Shown piece after piece: positions 17,901-23,084 of a stretch of DNA of 64,000 bases; position 1 is the stretch's first letter; each line of letters starts with the position of its first letter. The DNA comes from Clostridiales bacterium (GTDB lineage Bacteria; Bacillota; Clostridia; Christensenellales; Christensenellaceae), in assembly GCA_015056045.1 (NCBI GenBank), contig SVGZ01000004.1:62001-126000 (forward strand), in the 5' to 3' direction. A model generated the notes under the pieces. It was not told the origin of the DNA. It searched no databases and saw nothing but the letters and a program-made list of their open reading frames with translations. Made by a program: the position numbers and the translations under genes.

Positions 17901-17999
17901 CGCTGCATATGGCGGGAGACCTTCCGAATGGCAGTTTATGCAGGGTTGTATGGGGTCGTTTTCCCCTCTCATGCAATAATAACAGTACTTTTTTTCCAT
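14970..17999 (-). CDS. Ser/Thr protein kinase with zinc ribbon and extracellular LRR tail
   Basis: 1009 residues. A zinc ribbon starts the protein (Cys6, Cys9, Cys20, Cys23). The kinase domain follows (~40-310): glycine loop GQGGFGITYIG, Lys in VAIKEYYP, HRDISPDN, DFG in LVDFGASKD, and APE in YAPEEQY, so it should be active. An Ala/Lys/Glu-rich, probably coiled region (~365-455) precedes one membrane helix (~460-480, ITVLIIIAVIGAAYGIY). The rest (~500-1009) is an internalin-like leucine-rich-repeat domain outside the cell (LKHLYLDGNSIADISAVSGL pattern). It looks like a receptor kinase: the LRR senses a ligand and the kinase phosphorylates targets such as FHA or STAS partners. The PP2C gene lies 21 bases upstream. 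GGTGA precedes the ATG. Confidence 0.9.
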   Translation of the reverse strand: MEKKYCYYCMRGENDPIQPCINCHSEGLPPYAAHQLKPGTVLHEKYLVGQVIGQGGFGITYIGRDLTLDMRVAIKEYYPVNYVVRNNAVANGIDFTQPQNYGQFERGIDRFLTEARTLAKFYQEPGIVGVRDFFRENKTAYIVMDYLDGITLKDYLDLHGKIPASVIIPMMYPVMDSLAKIHELHHIHRDISPDNIMVLKNGTLVLVDFGASKDVDGSHSLSVVLKPHYAPEEQYRTKGKQGAWTDIYALAATIYHCITGEAPDESIQRLYEDELQSPLELGVELSHAENEALMTALNVHQEDRFQSMESFKLALMGKKSSGEEIRSFVVDHEKHTIDEEELKKRSRRSGTPTVEDPKQDKIDDSAEKAAAEKARKEKLEREMAEKAAEKAAMKLVERAAKKAERDAARRAFKEKLAAKQAARAKRKAAKTAEKQQKKAKNFDPQKSAKKAKNRRIMGKLAITVLIIIAVIGAAYGIYSLTNVKICGQNYSADEEYISLINKTLTSEDIEAISRLKKLDYLSLDNCELSALGGIGTMKNLRTLTITNASGLDSIDFIRKMPALQMLTIDGSDLSGADMQPITEHIAFGALKLTNCSLSDASFLEGMDHVVGLDLSGNKIAEIDLSSLKAVGILNINNNPIEELVLPPSLSEFYADNTGISNMRMLKDLDMLSILSLRNNGIDDISALANLAELKHLYLDGNSIADISAVSGLTKLETLAMNGNKVENLHALRALIYLREIRFGRNQLQDISGLENCTRLATVQLDGNGLSDVSILGKSAKYIERLYLADNHISDISFLADAEKLIFLDADNNEIADMSWLDSADTESIRGLSLSGNKIAHSYYNLPNLQYFDLSYNEFEEAIDLSLGKKLNYVDISGSNIRSLIGHFDSHNVIFIADGTPLEQIVASGVEYFHTVALTNNPKLFGGIDYTLTKVPGKNIIFSYSREWGKLDYIPEWNYLNTYVLNPPLDCITDLEDASIGSFTTFESLESVMLLARGYHTEDLFISYPY

Positions 18000-18020
18000 A
18001 ATTTCACCACTGCATTTATT

Positions 18021-18764
18021 TTAGCAACTGAGAATCGTTATGGCAATAGCGGAATGGTTATCGGCAGCGTTCTTTTCAGCGATCCATCGCATTTCACGGA
18101 GCCAATCCTCTGTTTTTTCGTTTGCTGCGGAAAGATTGAGCATCAACTCTTCGCTTAGCGGTTCCCAAAAGCCGTCGCTGCAGATAAGGAAGCGATCTCC
18201 CGCTGTATAGGGCAGGATGTTTGTCGAAACCTTTGGCATTTTATCGGAACCGAGCGCACGGATGAGGATGTGCCTATCCGGATGGGAACGAAGCTCACTT
18301 TTGCTGATCTCACCGGCCATAACGGCAAGCTGTGCAACGCTGTGGTCAAGGCTCTGGTAGAGGATCTCTCCGTTTCTGAACTGATAGATGCGGGAATCCC
18401 CGACATGGGAAGCGATCGCCTCACCACCGGATAAAAACAGCGCAGACAAGGTCGTTTTCATGTTATTGCCGCCGTCTTGTGCAGCTTTTATGCGCTCATG
18501 CGCAAGGCGGAAAGCTTCGGGCATTTCCCGTTCGGAAACATCGTGGTCAAAGAAAAATTCATTGAGTGTGCGTATCGCCATGGCGGAAGCTTCCTTGCCG
18601 TTTCTGTGTCCGCCGAGTCCATCGGCAAGAAGTGCCAATGTCCCGAATCGCCCTTCAAGGACACAGATCGAGTCTTCATTTTCGGCTCTTTGCCCAAGCG
18701 CGGTATAGTAGGAGATGCTGATGCGGATCTTATTTTTTCTGTTTTTGAATAAATGCAGTTTCAT
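18021..18764 (-). CDS. PP2C-family Ser/Thr phosphatase
   Basis: 247 residues, the normal size for a bacterial PP2C/Stp. Metal-binding motifs are present: GQRAENEDS, LLADGLGGHRNG (paired Asp and Gly), SHVGDSRIYQF, LICSDGFWEPL and DNHSAIAI. It should reverse the phosphorylation made by the kinase encoded just downstream, and the two genes form a unit. The Met chosen has no obvious ribosome site; a GGGAAAGC hairpin sits directly before it, so translation may be controlled or the start may be slightly different. Confidence 0.9.
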   Translation of the reverse strand: MKLHLFKNRKNKIRISISYYTALGQRAENEDSICVLEGRFGTLALLADGLGGHRNGKEASAMAIRTLNEFFFDHDVSEREMPEAFRLAHERIKAAQDGGNNMKTTLSALFLSGGEAIASHVGDSRIYQFRNGEILYQSLDHSVAQLAVMAGEISKSELRSHPDRHILIRALGSDKMPKVSTNILPYTAGDRFLICSDGFWEPLSEELMLNLSAANEKTEDWLREMRWIAEKNAADNHSAIAITILSC

Positions 18765-18777
18765 ATTTTTAAAGAAA

Positions 18778-18804
18778 GGGGAAAGCGCATATTTGGCTTT
18801 CCCG
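18778..18804 (-). terminator. Hairpin before the phosphatase gene
   Basis: GGGAAAGC-9 bases-GCTTTCCC with CTTTCTTT after it on the minus strand. It may end peptide-operon transcripts partially or control phosphatase translation. Confidence 0.45.
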
Positions 18805-18884
18805 GGGAGATTTATTTGCGGGCTTTTACTATCATAGCCCTTTTTGGCGATTTTTTCCAGCTGTATGCTGCCTTTTTGAAGGAT

Positions 18885-19226
18885 TTATCTCATGCAGACG
18901 CCGGTTTTCTTTTTTGTAAGCTTGCCGGCAACCCAGCCAAGCCCATAGGAGACAACGGCAACTCCGCCTGCGAGTGCGGTATAAGCGAGAAGTTCAAAGA
19001 TGCCGCCGTTTACCTGTTCAAGTTCGTCTTCGGAAAGCTCGGCTTCGGCTTCTTCTGCGCCTTTGGCAATGGCGTGAAGGAGTTCTTCAAGCTCTGCCTT
19101 TTTTAAGCTGACGCCTTCTTCTTCAAATCTCTTGTGGAGATCATCAAAGCTGCCGATGTTGCGGACAGATTCACCAAATGCCGGGTCTGCCATCAGGTTT
19201 CTTAATCTTTCGGTGTTTTCGTTCAT
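18885..19226 (-). CDS. Nif11-type double-glycine precursor peptide, family A core
   Basis: 113 residues. A long helical leader of the Nif11-like type (75 residues) ends in AELSEDELEQVNGG. The predicted 38-residue core is hydrophobic with GLGWVAGKLTKKKTGVC near the end: tandem GxxxG spacing, a Lys patch and a single Cys. The same core ending occurs in four other genes here, three of which carry much shorter leaders. The C39 transporter should cut after Gly-Gly. AAAGGAG precedes the ATG. No own ECF-type promoter is seen, so it is probably read from upstream. Likely a bacteriocin-like peptide. Confidence 0.85.
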   Translation of the reverse strand: MNENTERLRNLMADPAFGESVRNIGSFDDLHKRFEEEGVSLKKAELEELLHAIAKGAEEAEAELSEDELEQVNGGIFELLAYTALAGGVAVVSYGLGWVAGKLTKKKTGVCMR

Positions 19227-19337
19227 ATATAGTCTCCTTTTTACAGGTCATTTTCGATGTTTAGGGTTTTTATTTGGATGAATTTTGATCTTCACCGGCG
19301 CGCTTCGGTGAAGGGTAGTTTTAAGATCGTTTTTTGA

Positions 19338-19904
19338 TCAGAGAAGAAGGATTGCCGCTGCAGCTGCTGCAGCACCGTCGGGTCCGTCTTCATAACGGCC
19401 AACGCAATCACTCAGGTAGGTACTGTTTCCGCGGTAGATGTAGCCATCTTCATAGCGGCCGATGCAGTCGCTTAAGTAAGTGCTGTTTCCGCGGTAGATA
19501 TAACCGTCTTCATAGCGTCCAACGCAATCGCTCAGGTAGGTGCTGTTTCCGCTGTAGATGTAACCGTCTTCATAGCGTCCTGCGCAATCGCTCAGGTAAG
19601 TGCTGTTTCCGCTGTAGATATAGCCATCTTCAAAACGGCCTCTGCAATCGCTCAGGTAAGTGCTGTTTCCACGGTAGAGGTAGCCTGCACGTCCGCTGGA
19701 ATAGCTGCTTCCGGAAGAGTAGCTGCTGCCGGAGTAACTGCTGCCGGAGTAACTGCTGCCGGAATAGCCGGAAGAATAGCTTCTTGAGCTGCTGCCGGAT
19801 CCGGTGCATGAGCAGACAACGATCAAGAGGACGATGCCGATGACGAGCAGTGCCGGATATTCAATGATAAGTGCGACTGCGAGTAAGAGAAGAATGAATC
19901 CCAT
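19338..19904 (-). CDS. Membrane-anchored protein with five 20-residue tandem repeats
   Basis: 188 residues. A long hydrophobic N-terminus (residues 1-32) is followed by CSC, then a Ser/Gly/Tyr-rich linker with repeated SSYSG units, then five near-identical 20-residue repeats of the form GNSTYLSDCVGRYEDGYIYR, each with one Cys, then an Ala/Leu-rich end. The repeats recall beta-strand repeat proteins such as the 4-fold beta-flower family, but this is a visual impression only. It lies between two precursor genes on the same strand and has AAAGGA before the ATG. It may be a surface display or immunity factor of the peptide system; the function is unknown. Confidence 0.8.
   Translation of the reverse strand: MGFILLLLAVALIIEYPALLVIGIVLLIVVCSCTGSGSSSRSYSSGYSGSSYSGSSYSGSSYSSGSSYSSGRAGYLYRGNSTYLSDCRGRFEDGYIYSGNSTYLSDCAGRYEDGYIYSGNSTYLSDCVGRYEDGYIYRGNSTYLSDCIGRYEDGYIYRGNSTYLSDCVGRYEDGPDGAAAAAAAILLL
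19381..19680. repeat. Five 60-bp tandem repeats inside the repeat protein gene
   Basis: Five consecutive 60-bp units (19381, 19441, 19501, 19561, 19621), mostly in frame and mainly differing at silent sites plus Ser/Arg and Val/Ile/Ala/Arg changes. The unit number could vary between strains. Confidence 0.9.
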
Positions 19905-19964
19905 AATACTTGTCCTTTCTGTGAAGCCTGCCGCTGATCCTTGCGGTATTACAGGCAGAGAGTC

Positions 19965-20291
19965 TTAGTAGCAGATGCCTGTTTTCTTTTTGAAAATTTT
20001 ACCGGCAACCCAGCCTACGCCATAGCCAACGGCAACTACCGTGCCATAGACAGCGATCGTGGTGAGGATTCCGCCGCCGTTTACTGCTTCCAAAGCGTCG
20101 TCATCCATTTCGGATTCTTCGCCGCCTGCGATCTGGCTGCAAATCTCGTGTACTTCTTCGATGCTGAGGTCAAGGCCTCTTTCGGCAAATGCTGCCTGGA
20201 GTTCTTCGGCTGTTTCGAGCTTTTCTACTCTCTTGTTGAATACTTCGTCTGCGAGGATGCTGCTGAGTTTGTTTGTCATTTCGGTTGTCAT
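19965..20291 (-). CDS. Nif11-type double-glycine precursor peptide, family A core
   Basis: 108 residues. A 73-residue Nif11-like leader (EELQAAFAERGLDLSIEEV, ending DDDALEAVNGG) precedes a 35-residue core with GYGVGWVAGKIFKKKTGIC. The core is nearly identical to those in the short-leader genes at 22145 and 22416 (GILTT start, same GxxxG repeats, Lys run, single Cys). It has a good ribosome site (AAGGGAGA). No ECF-type promoter lies directly upstream, so it is probably cotranscribed with the 20387 gene from the 20694 promoter. Confidence 0.87.
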   Translation of the reverse strand: MTTEMTNKLSSILADEVFNKRVEKLETAEELQAAFAERGLDLSIEEVHEICSQIAGGEESEMDDDALEAVNGGGILTTIAVYGTVVAVGYGVGWVAGKIFKKKTGICY

Positions 20292-20386
20292 GGTTTAAAT
20301 CTCCCTTTTTAAGCTGTTTTGTGGTAATTTGTGGTGATAATTGATTTGTTTGCGGTTAAAATTTGAGGTTTAGTGGTGATTGGTTC

Positions 20387-20659
20387 TTATTTCTTGCACT
20401 TTGCGCCTTTAGCGAAGCCTGCGAGGAAAGCGATGATCACGATGCCTGTGATGATGTCCATGCCGCCGTTGACAGCTTCAAGAGCTTCATCATCGAGTTC
20501 GCCTTCAGCGCCGTTTGCCATAGCGAGTGCCTTTTCGATGTCTTCTTCTGCAATGTCCATGCCTTTTTCGGCGAAGAGTGCCTTTACTTCAGCTGCGTCT
20601 TTAGCGTTCTGGATAGCTTCTGCGAATGCGCGGTCGTTTTTCAGTGTTTCAAATGTCAT
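20387..20659 (-). CDS. Nif11-type double-glycine precursor peptide, family B core (copy 1)
   Basis: 90 residues. A 66-residue Nif11-like leader (AEVKALFAEKGMDIAEEDI, ending LDDEALEAVNGG) is followed by a 24-residue core, MDIITGIVIIAFLAGFAKGA plus CKK: hydrophobic, with a cationic, Cys-containing end. The protein is identical to the neighbour at 20820. AAAGGAG precedes the ATG, and the ECF-type promoter at 20694-20722 lies 35 bases upstream of the start. Confidence 0.9.
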   Translation of the reverse strand: MTFETLKNDRAFAEAIQNAKDAAEVKALFAEKGMDIAEEDIEKALAMANGAEGELDDEALEAVNGGMDIITGIVIIAFLAGFAKGAKCKK

Positions 20660-20693
20660 GGTTTAAATCTCCTTTAGTGTTTTGTTCTGTCTT

Positions 20694-20722
20694 GATATAC
20701 ACGGTTTATTTGGTGGTGTTAC
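20694..20722 (-). promoter_or_regulatory. ECF-type promoter of the 20387 peptide gene
   Basis: Minus strand: GTAACA (20722-20717), 14 bases, GTGTATATC (20702-20694), then the conserved AAGACAGAACAAAAC start region. Confidence 0.8.
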
Positions 20723-20819
20723 AGTTTATTTTGAATTTTTTAAATGTGTTTTTGTGGTAAGTTGTAGTGGTGTAAACGTTGTTTGTGGTTAATTTTTGCG
20801 GCTTGGTGGTGATCGTTTC

Positions 20820-21092
20820 TTATTTCTTGCACTTTGCGCCTTTAGCGAAGCCTGCAAGGAAAGCGATGATAACGATGCCTGTGATGATGTCCATGCCGCC
20901 GTTTACAGCTTCAAGAGCTTCATCATCGAGTTCGCCTTCAGCGCCGTTTGCCATAGCGAGTGCCTTTTCGATGTCTTCTTCAGCAATGTCCATACCTTTT
21001 TCGGCGAAGAGTGCTTTTACTTCAGCTGCGTCTTTAGCGTTCTGGATAGCTTCTGCGAATGCGCGGTCGTTTTTTAATGTTTCGAATGTCAT
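20820..21092 (-). CDS. Nif11-type double-glycine precursor peptide, family B core (copy 2)
   Basis: 90 residues, the same protein as the 20387 gene residue for residue. The two coding sequences differ at about nine bases, all silent (for example Leu CTG versus TTA). The copies are tandem, 433 bases apart, and each has its own ECF-type promoter. The duplication is therefore old enough to have gathered silent changes while the protein was conserved, or is held by dosage need. Confidence 0.9.
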   Translation of the reverse strand: MTFETLKNDRAFAEAIQNAKDAAEVKALFAEKGMDIAEEDIEKALAMANGAEGELDDEALEAVNGGMDIITGIVIIAFLAGFAKGAKCKK

Positions 21093-21134
21093 AGTTTAAA
21101 TCTCCCTTTGTTTGTATTTGTTTTGTTCTGTCTT

Positions 21135-21163
21135 TATATACACCGGCTTGCCGGCTGTGTTAC
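21135..21163 (-). promoter_or_regulatory. ECF-type promoter of the 20820 peptide gene
   Basis: Minus strand: GTAACA (21163-21158), 14 bases, GTGTATATA (21143-21135). It lies just after the stop of the preceding peptide gene. Confidence 0.8.
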
Positions 21164-21170
21164 ATTTTTT

Positions 21171-21380
21171 TCAGCGTTTTTTAAGTTTTTTTAAGAGTGC
21201 TGCGGCAATGGAGAAAATATCCAGGATTCCGCCGTTTACGTCTTCCAATTCTTCGTCTGTCATATCGCCCATGGCATAGATCTCTTCTGCGATCTCATCG
21301 GGTTCATTGACGATTTTGCTGAGGTCAGCATCTTCGAGGCTTTCAAAATACAGAGTGACTTCGGGGTATCTGTTTTCCAT
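21171..21380 (-). CDS. Double-glycine precursor peptide with intermediate leader
   Basis: 69 residues. A 51-residue acidic leader unlike the Nif11 type ends in MTDEELEDVNGG; the 18-residue core ILDIFSIAAALLKKLKKR is a short amphipathic, cationic helix without Cys. The start ATG overlaps the stop of the previous peptide gene (TAATG), and the ribosome site AGGAG lies inside that gene, so the two are translationally coupled. It looks like a small antimicrobial or signalling peptide. Confidence 0.82.
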   Translation of the reverse strand: MENRYPEVTLYFESLEDADLSKIVNEPDEIAEEIYAMGDMTDEELEDVNGGILDIFSIAAALLKKLKKR

Positions 21381-21523
21381 TATCTTCTCCTGTTTTTGCT
21401 GTAAATATAGGCAAGAGCTGCACCGGACATCAGGACCAGGCTTGCACCGATCACGGCAACAAGGCCGCCGTTTGTATCTTCAAGTTCTTCTTCGTTCAGT
21501 TCGGTTTCGATAAATTCGTTCAT
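21380..21523 (-). CDS. Double-glycine precursor peptide, short leader
   Basis: 47 residues. A 20-residue leader (MNEFIETELNEEELEDTNGG) precedes a 27-residue core, LVAVIGASLVLMSGAALAYI followed by YSKNRRR: hydrophobic with a Gly/Ala-rich face and a cationic end, no Cys. Its leader differs from that of the next gene upstream by one residue, so the pair arose by duplication with core divergence. AAGGAG precedes the ATG and overlaps the end of the previous gene. Confidence 0.83.
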   Translation of the reverse strand: MNEFIETELNEEELEDTNGGLVAVIGASLVLMSGAALAYIYSKNRRR

Positions 21524-21533
21524 ACTGTTCTCC

Positions 21534-21680
21534 TTATCTTCTGCGGACGGGATAGATGCATTTCGGTTTGCCTGCGAGGTATGCGATTGCTCCGCCGAAG
21601 GCAATGGCGATCCCAATAAGACCACCGTTTGTTTCTTCCAATTCTTCTTCGTTCAGTTCGGTTTCGATAAATTCGTTCAT
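21534..21680 (-). CDS. Double-glycine precursor peptide, short leader
   Basis: 48 residues: leader MNEFIETELNEEELEETNGG and a 28-residue core, LIGIAIAFGGAIAYLAGKPK followed by CIYPVRRR. The core keeps a hydrophobic start, one Cys and a cationic end. It lies 11 bases after the preceding gene's stop codon, with AAGGAG before the ATG. It is part of the run 22048-21171 probably read from one ECF-type promoter. Confidence 0.83.
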   Translation of the reverse strand: MNEFIETELNEEELEETNGGLIGIAIAFGGAIAYLAGKPKCIYPVRRR

Positions 21681-21691
21681 GGGAAAGCTCC

Positions 21692-21856
21692 TTATCTGAT
21701 AAATCTGTTCTTGACATAATCGATGAAAGCTTTTGCTTTGCGGATGATGCCGTGGATCGGGACTACCGGGCTGATCGGGTGAATAAAGAGGCCGCCGTTT
21801 ACCTGTTCAAGTTCGTCATCGTTCAGTTCAATGTCATAGTTTGTATATTCGTTCAT
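21692..21856 (-). CDS. Double-glycine precursor peptide with proline-rich cationic core
   Basis: 54 residues. The 22-residue leader MNEYTNYDIELNDDELEQVNGG is typical. The 32-residue core is unlike its neighbours: LFIHPISPVVPIHGIIRKAK, then AFIDYVKNRFIR, with three Pro, two His, no Cys and no GxxxG. It could be an amphipathic antimicrobial peptide or a signalling peptide. AAAGGAG precedes the ATG; the gap to the upstream gene is 15 bases. Confidence 0.82.
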   Translation of the reverse strand: MNEYTNYDIELNDDELEQVNGGLFIHPISPVVPIHGIIRKAKAFIDYVKNRFIR

Positions 21857-21871
21857 CTGAAAAATCTCCTT

Positions 21872-22048
21872 TTACTGGTGGCAAACGCCTGTTTTGTTGG
21901 TAAAGATCTTGCCTGCAACCCAACCTGTGCCATAACCGATGGCGATTGCTGCTGCGCCAACTGCGATCGCTGTGAGGAAACCGCCGCCGTTAACGTCTTC
22001 AAGCTCTGTGTCGTTCATTTCAACTTCGTAGTTCATCATTTCGTTCAT
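21872..22048 (-). CDS. Double-glycine precursor peptide, short leader, family A core
   Basis: 58 residues. A 22-residue leader (MNEMMNYEVEMNDTELEDVN plus GG) and a 36-residue core with GYGTGWVAGKIFTNKTGVC. This core belongs to the same family as the long-leader peptides at 18885 and 19965. AAAGGGAG precedes the ATG, and an ECF-type promoter (22088-22116) lies upstream. It heads a five-gene run ending at 21171. Confidence 0.88.
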   Translation of the reverse strand: MNEMMNYEVEMNDTELEDVNGGGFLTAIAVGAAAIAIGYGTGWVAGKIFTNKTGVCHQ

Positions 22049-22087
22049 TGTTTAAATCTCCCTTTGTTTTTTGTTTTGTTCTGTCTT

Positions 22088-22116
22088 TATATACACCCAA
22101 GAATTGTCTGTGTTAC
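22088..22116 (-). promoter_or_regulatory. ECF-type promoter of the 21872 peptide operon
   Basis: Minus strand: GTAACA (22116-22111), 14 bases, GTGTATATA (22096-22088). Confidence 0.8.
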
Positions 22117-22144
22117 GCTGTTTTTTAAGTTTTTTTATTTTCGA

Positions 22145-22321
22145 TTACTGATAGCAAACGCCGCTTTTTTTCTTCATGACTTTGCCTGCAACCCAGCCAA
22201 CACCATAGCCAACAGCAACCATGGTGCCGTAAACAGCCAGTGTTGTGAGAATGCCGCCGCCGTTAACGTCTTCAAGCTCTGTGTCGTTCATTTCCATTTC
22301 GTAGTTCATCATTTCGTTCAT
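22145..22321 (-). CDS. Double-glycine precursor peptide, short leader, family A core
   Basis: 58 residues. A 22-residue leader precedes a 36-residue core (GILTTLAVYGTMVAVGYGVG, then WVAGKVMKKKSGVCYQ). The next upstream gene encodes the same peptide with one leader change (Met to Val) and one core change (Ala to Thr). GxxxG spacing occurs twice in a row (GYGVG, GWVAG), as in two-peptide bacteriocins that pair through glycine zippers. It has its own ECF-type promoter. Confidence 0.88.
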   Translation of the reverse strand: MNEMMNYEMEMNDTELEDVNGGGILTTLAVYGTMVAVGYGVGWVAGKVMKKKSGVCYQ

Positions 22322-22360
22322 TGTTTAAATCTCCCTTTGTTTTTTGTTTTGTTCTGTCTT

Positions 22361-22389
22361 TATATACACCTGAGAATTGCCGGTGTTAC
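22361..22389 (-). promoter_or_regulatory. ECF-type promoter of the 22145 peptide gene
   Basis: Minus strand: GTAACA (22389-22384), 14 bases, GTGTATATA (22369-22361). Confidence 0.8.
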
Positions 22390-22415
22390 GCTGTTTTTTT
22401 ATTTTTTATTTCCGA

Positions 22416-22592
22416 TTACTGATAGCAAACGCCGCTCTTTTTCTTCATGACTTTACCGGTTACCCAGCCAACGCCGTAGCCGACTGCAACCATCGTGCCA
22501 TATACTGCCAGTGTTGTGAGAATGCCGCCGCCATTGACATCTTCAAGCTCTGTGTCGTTCATTTCAACTTCATAGTTCATCATTTCGTTCAT
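22416..22592 (-). CDS. Double-glycine precursor peptide, short leader, family A core
   Basis: 58 residues, a tandem near-duplicate of the 22145 gene; the core has GWVTGK where the neighbour has GWVAGK. The single Cys (SGVCYQ) is conserved. The copies are 271 bases apart and include the promoter, so the duplicated unit was promoter plus gene. AAGGGAGA precedes the ATG. Confidence 0.88.
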   Translation of the reverse strand: MNEMMNYEVEMNDTELEDVNGGGILTTLAVYGTMVAVGYGVGWVTGKVMKKKSGVCYQ

Positions 22593-22628
22593 TGTTTAAA
22601 TCTCCCTTTGTTTGTTTTGTTCTGTCTT

Positions 22629-22657
22629 GATATACACCTGAGAAATGCCGGTGTTAC
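22629..22657 (-). promoter_or_regulatory. ECF-type promoter of the 22416 peptide gene
   Basis: Minus strand: GTAACA (22657-22652), 14 bases, GTGTATATC (22637-22629). Confidence 0.8.
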
Positions 22658-22665
22658 GCTGTTTT

Positions 22666-22836
22666 TTATTTGCCGTATTTGATATCGTGGATCTTTTTCT
22701 GTGTGAGGTACTGCTTTGCTTTATAGAAGGTATAGACCGTGACGCCTGCGAGAATGGCCAAGCCAATGCCGCCGCCGTTTGTATTTTCTAATTCTTCTTC
22801 GTTCAGTTCGATGTCATAATTGATGTTTTCGTTCAT
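22666..22836 (-). CDS. Double-glycine precursor peptide, short leader
   Basis: 56 residues. The leader MNENINYDIELNEEELENTN plus GG precedes a 34-residue core: GIGLAILAGVTVYTFYKAKQ, then YLTQKKIHDIKYGK. A hydrophobic first half is followed by a strongly cationic, Cys-free second half, unlike family A. AAGGAG precedes the ATG; an earlier in-frame Met would overlap the promoter region and was rejected. It has its own ECF-type promoter. Confidence 0.83.
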   Translation of the reverse strand: MNENINYDIELNEEELENTNGGGIGLAILAGVTVYTFYKAKQYLTQKKIHDIKYGK

Positions 22837-22866
22837 GTTTTTTAACTCCTTGTTTCGTTCTGCCTT

Positions 22867-22895
22867 GTTATACACATTGTTTTTGCCGGTGTTAC
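22867..22895 (-). promoter_or_regulatory. ECF-type promoter of the 22666 peptide gene
   Basis: Minus strand: GTAACA (22895-22890), 14 bases, GTGTATAAC (22875-22867). Confidence 0.8.
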
Positions 22896-22905
22896 GGGCT
22901 TTTTC

Positions 22906-23052
22906 TTATTTCTTTTTCTTGCAGCCGCGGACGAGAAGTACCGTGCCGATCGCGAGTGCCAGACCCATTGCAATAAGAGGAGGTGTTCCGCCGCTGACAT
23001 CTTCAAGTTCATTTTCGGTAAGTTCGATTTCGTAATCCATCATTTCGTTCAT
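22906..23052 (-). CDS. Double-glycine precursor peptide, short leader
   Basis: 48 residues. The leader MNEMMDYEIELTENELEDVS plus GG precedes a 26-residue core, TPPLIAMGLALAIGTVLLVR then GCKKKK: a single hydrophobic helix with one Cys and a Lys tail. It is the most upstream gene of the peptide cluster, with AAAGGAG before the ATG and an ECF-type promoter 33 bases upstream of the start. Confidence 0.85.
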   Translation of the reverse strand: MNEMMDYEIELTENELEDVSGGTPPLIAMGLALAIGTVLLVRGCKKKK

Positions 23053-23084
23053 TGTTTTTAGCTCCTTTTGTTTTGTTCTGCCTT

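Noticed and set aside
19381-19680. CRISPR-like array
   Set aside because: The 60-bp units are contiguous, in frame and coding, with no spacers.
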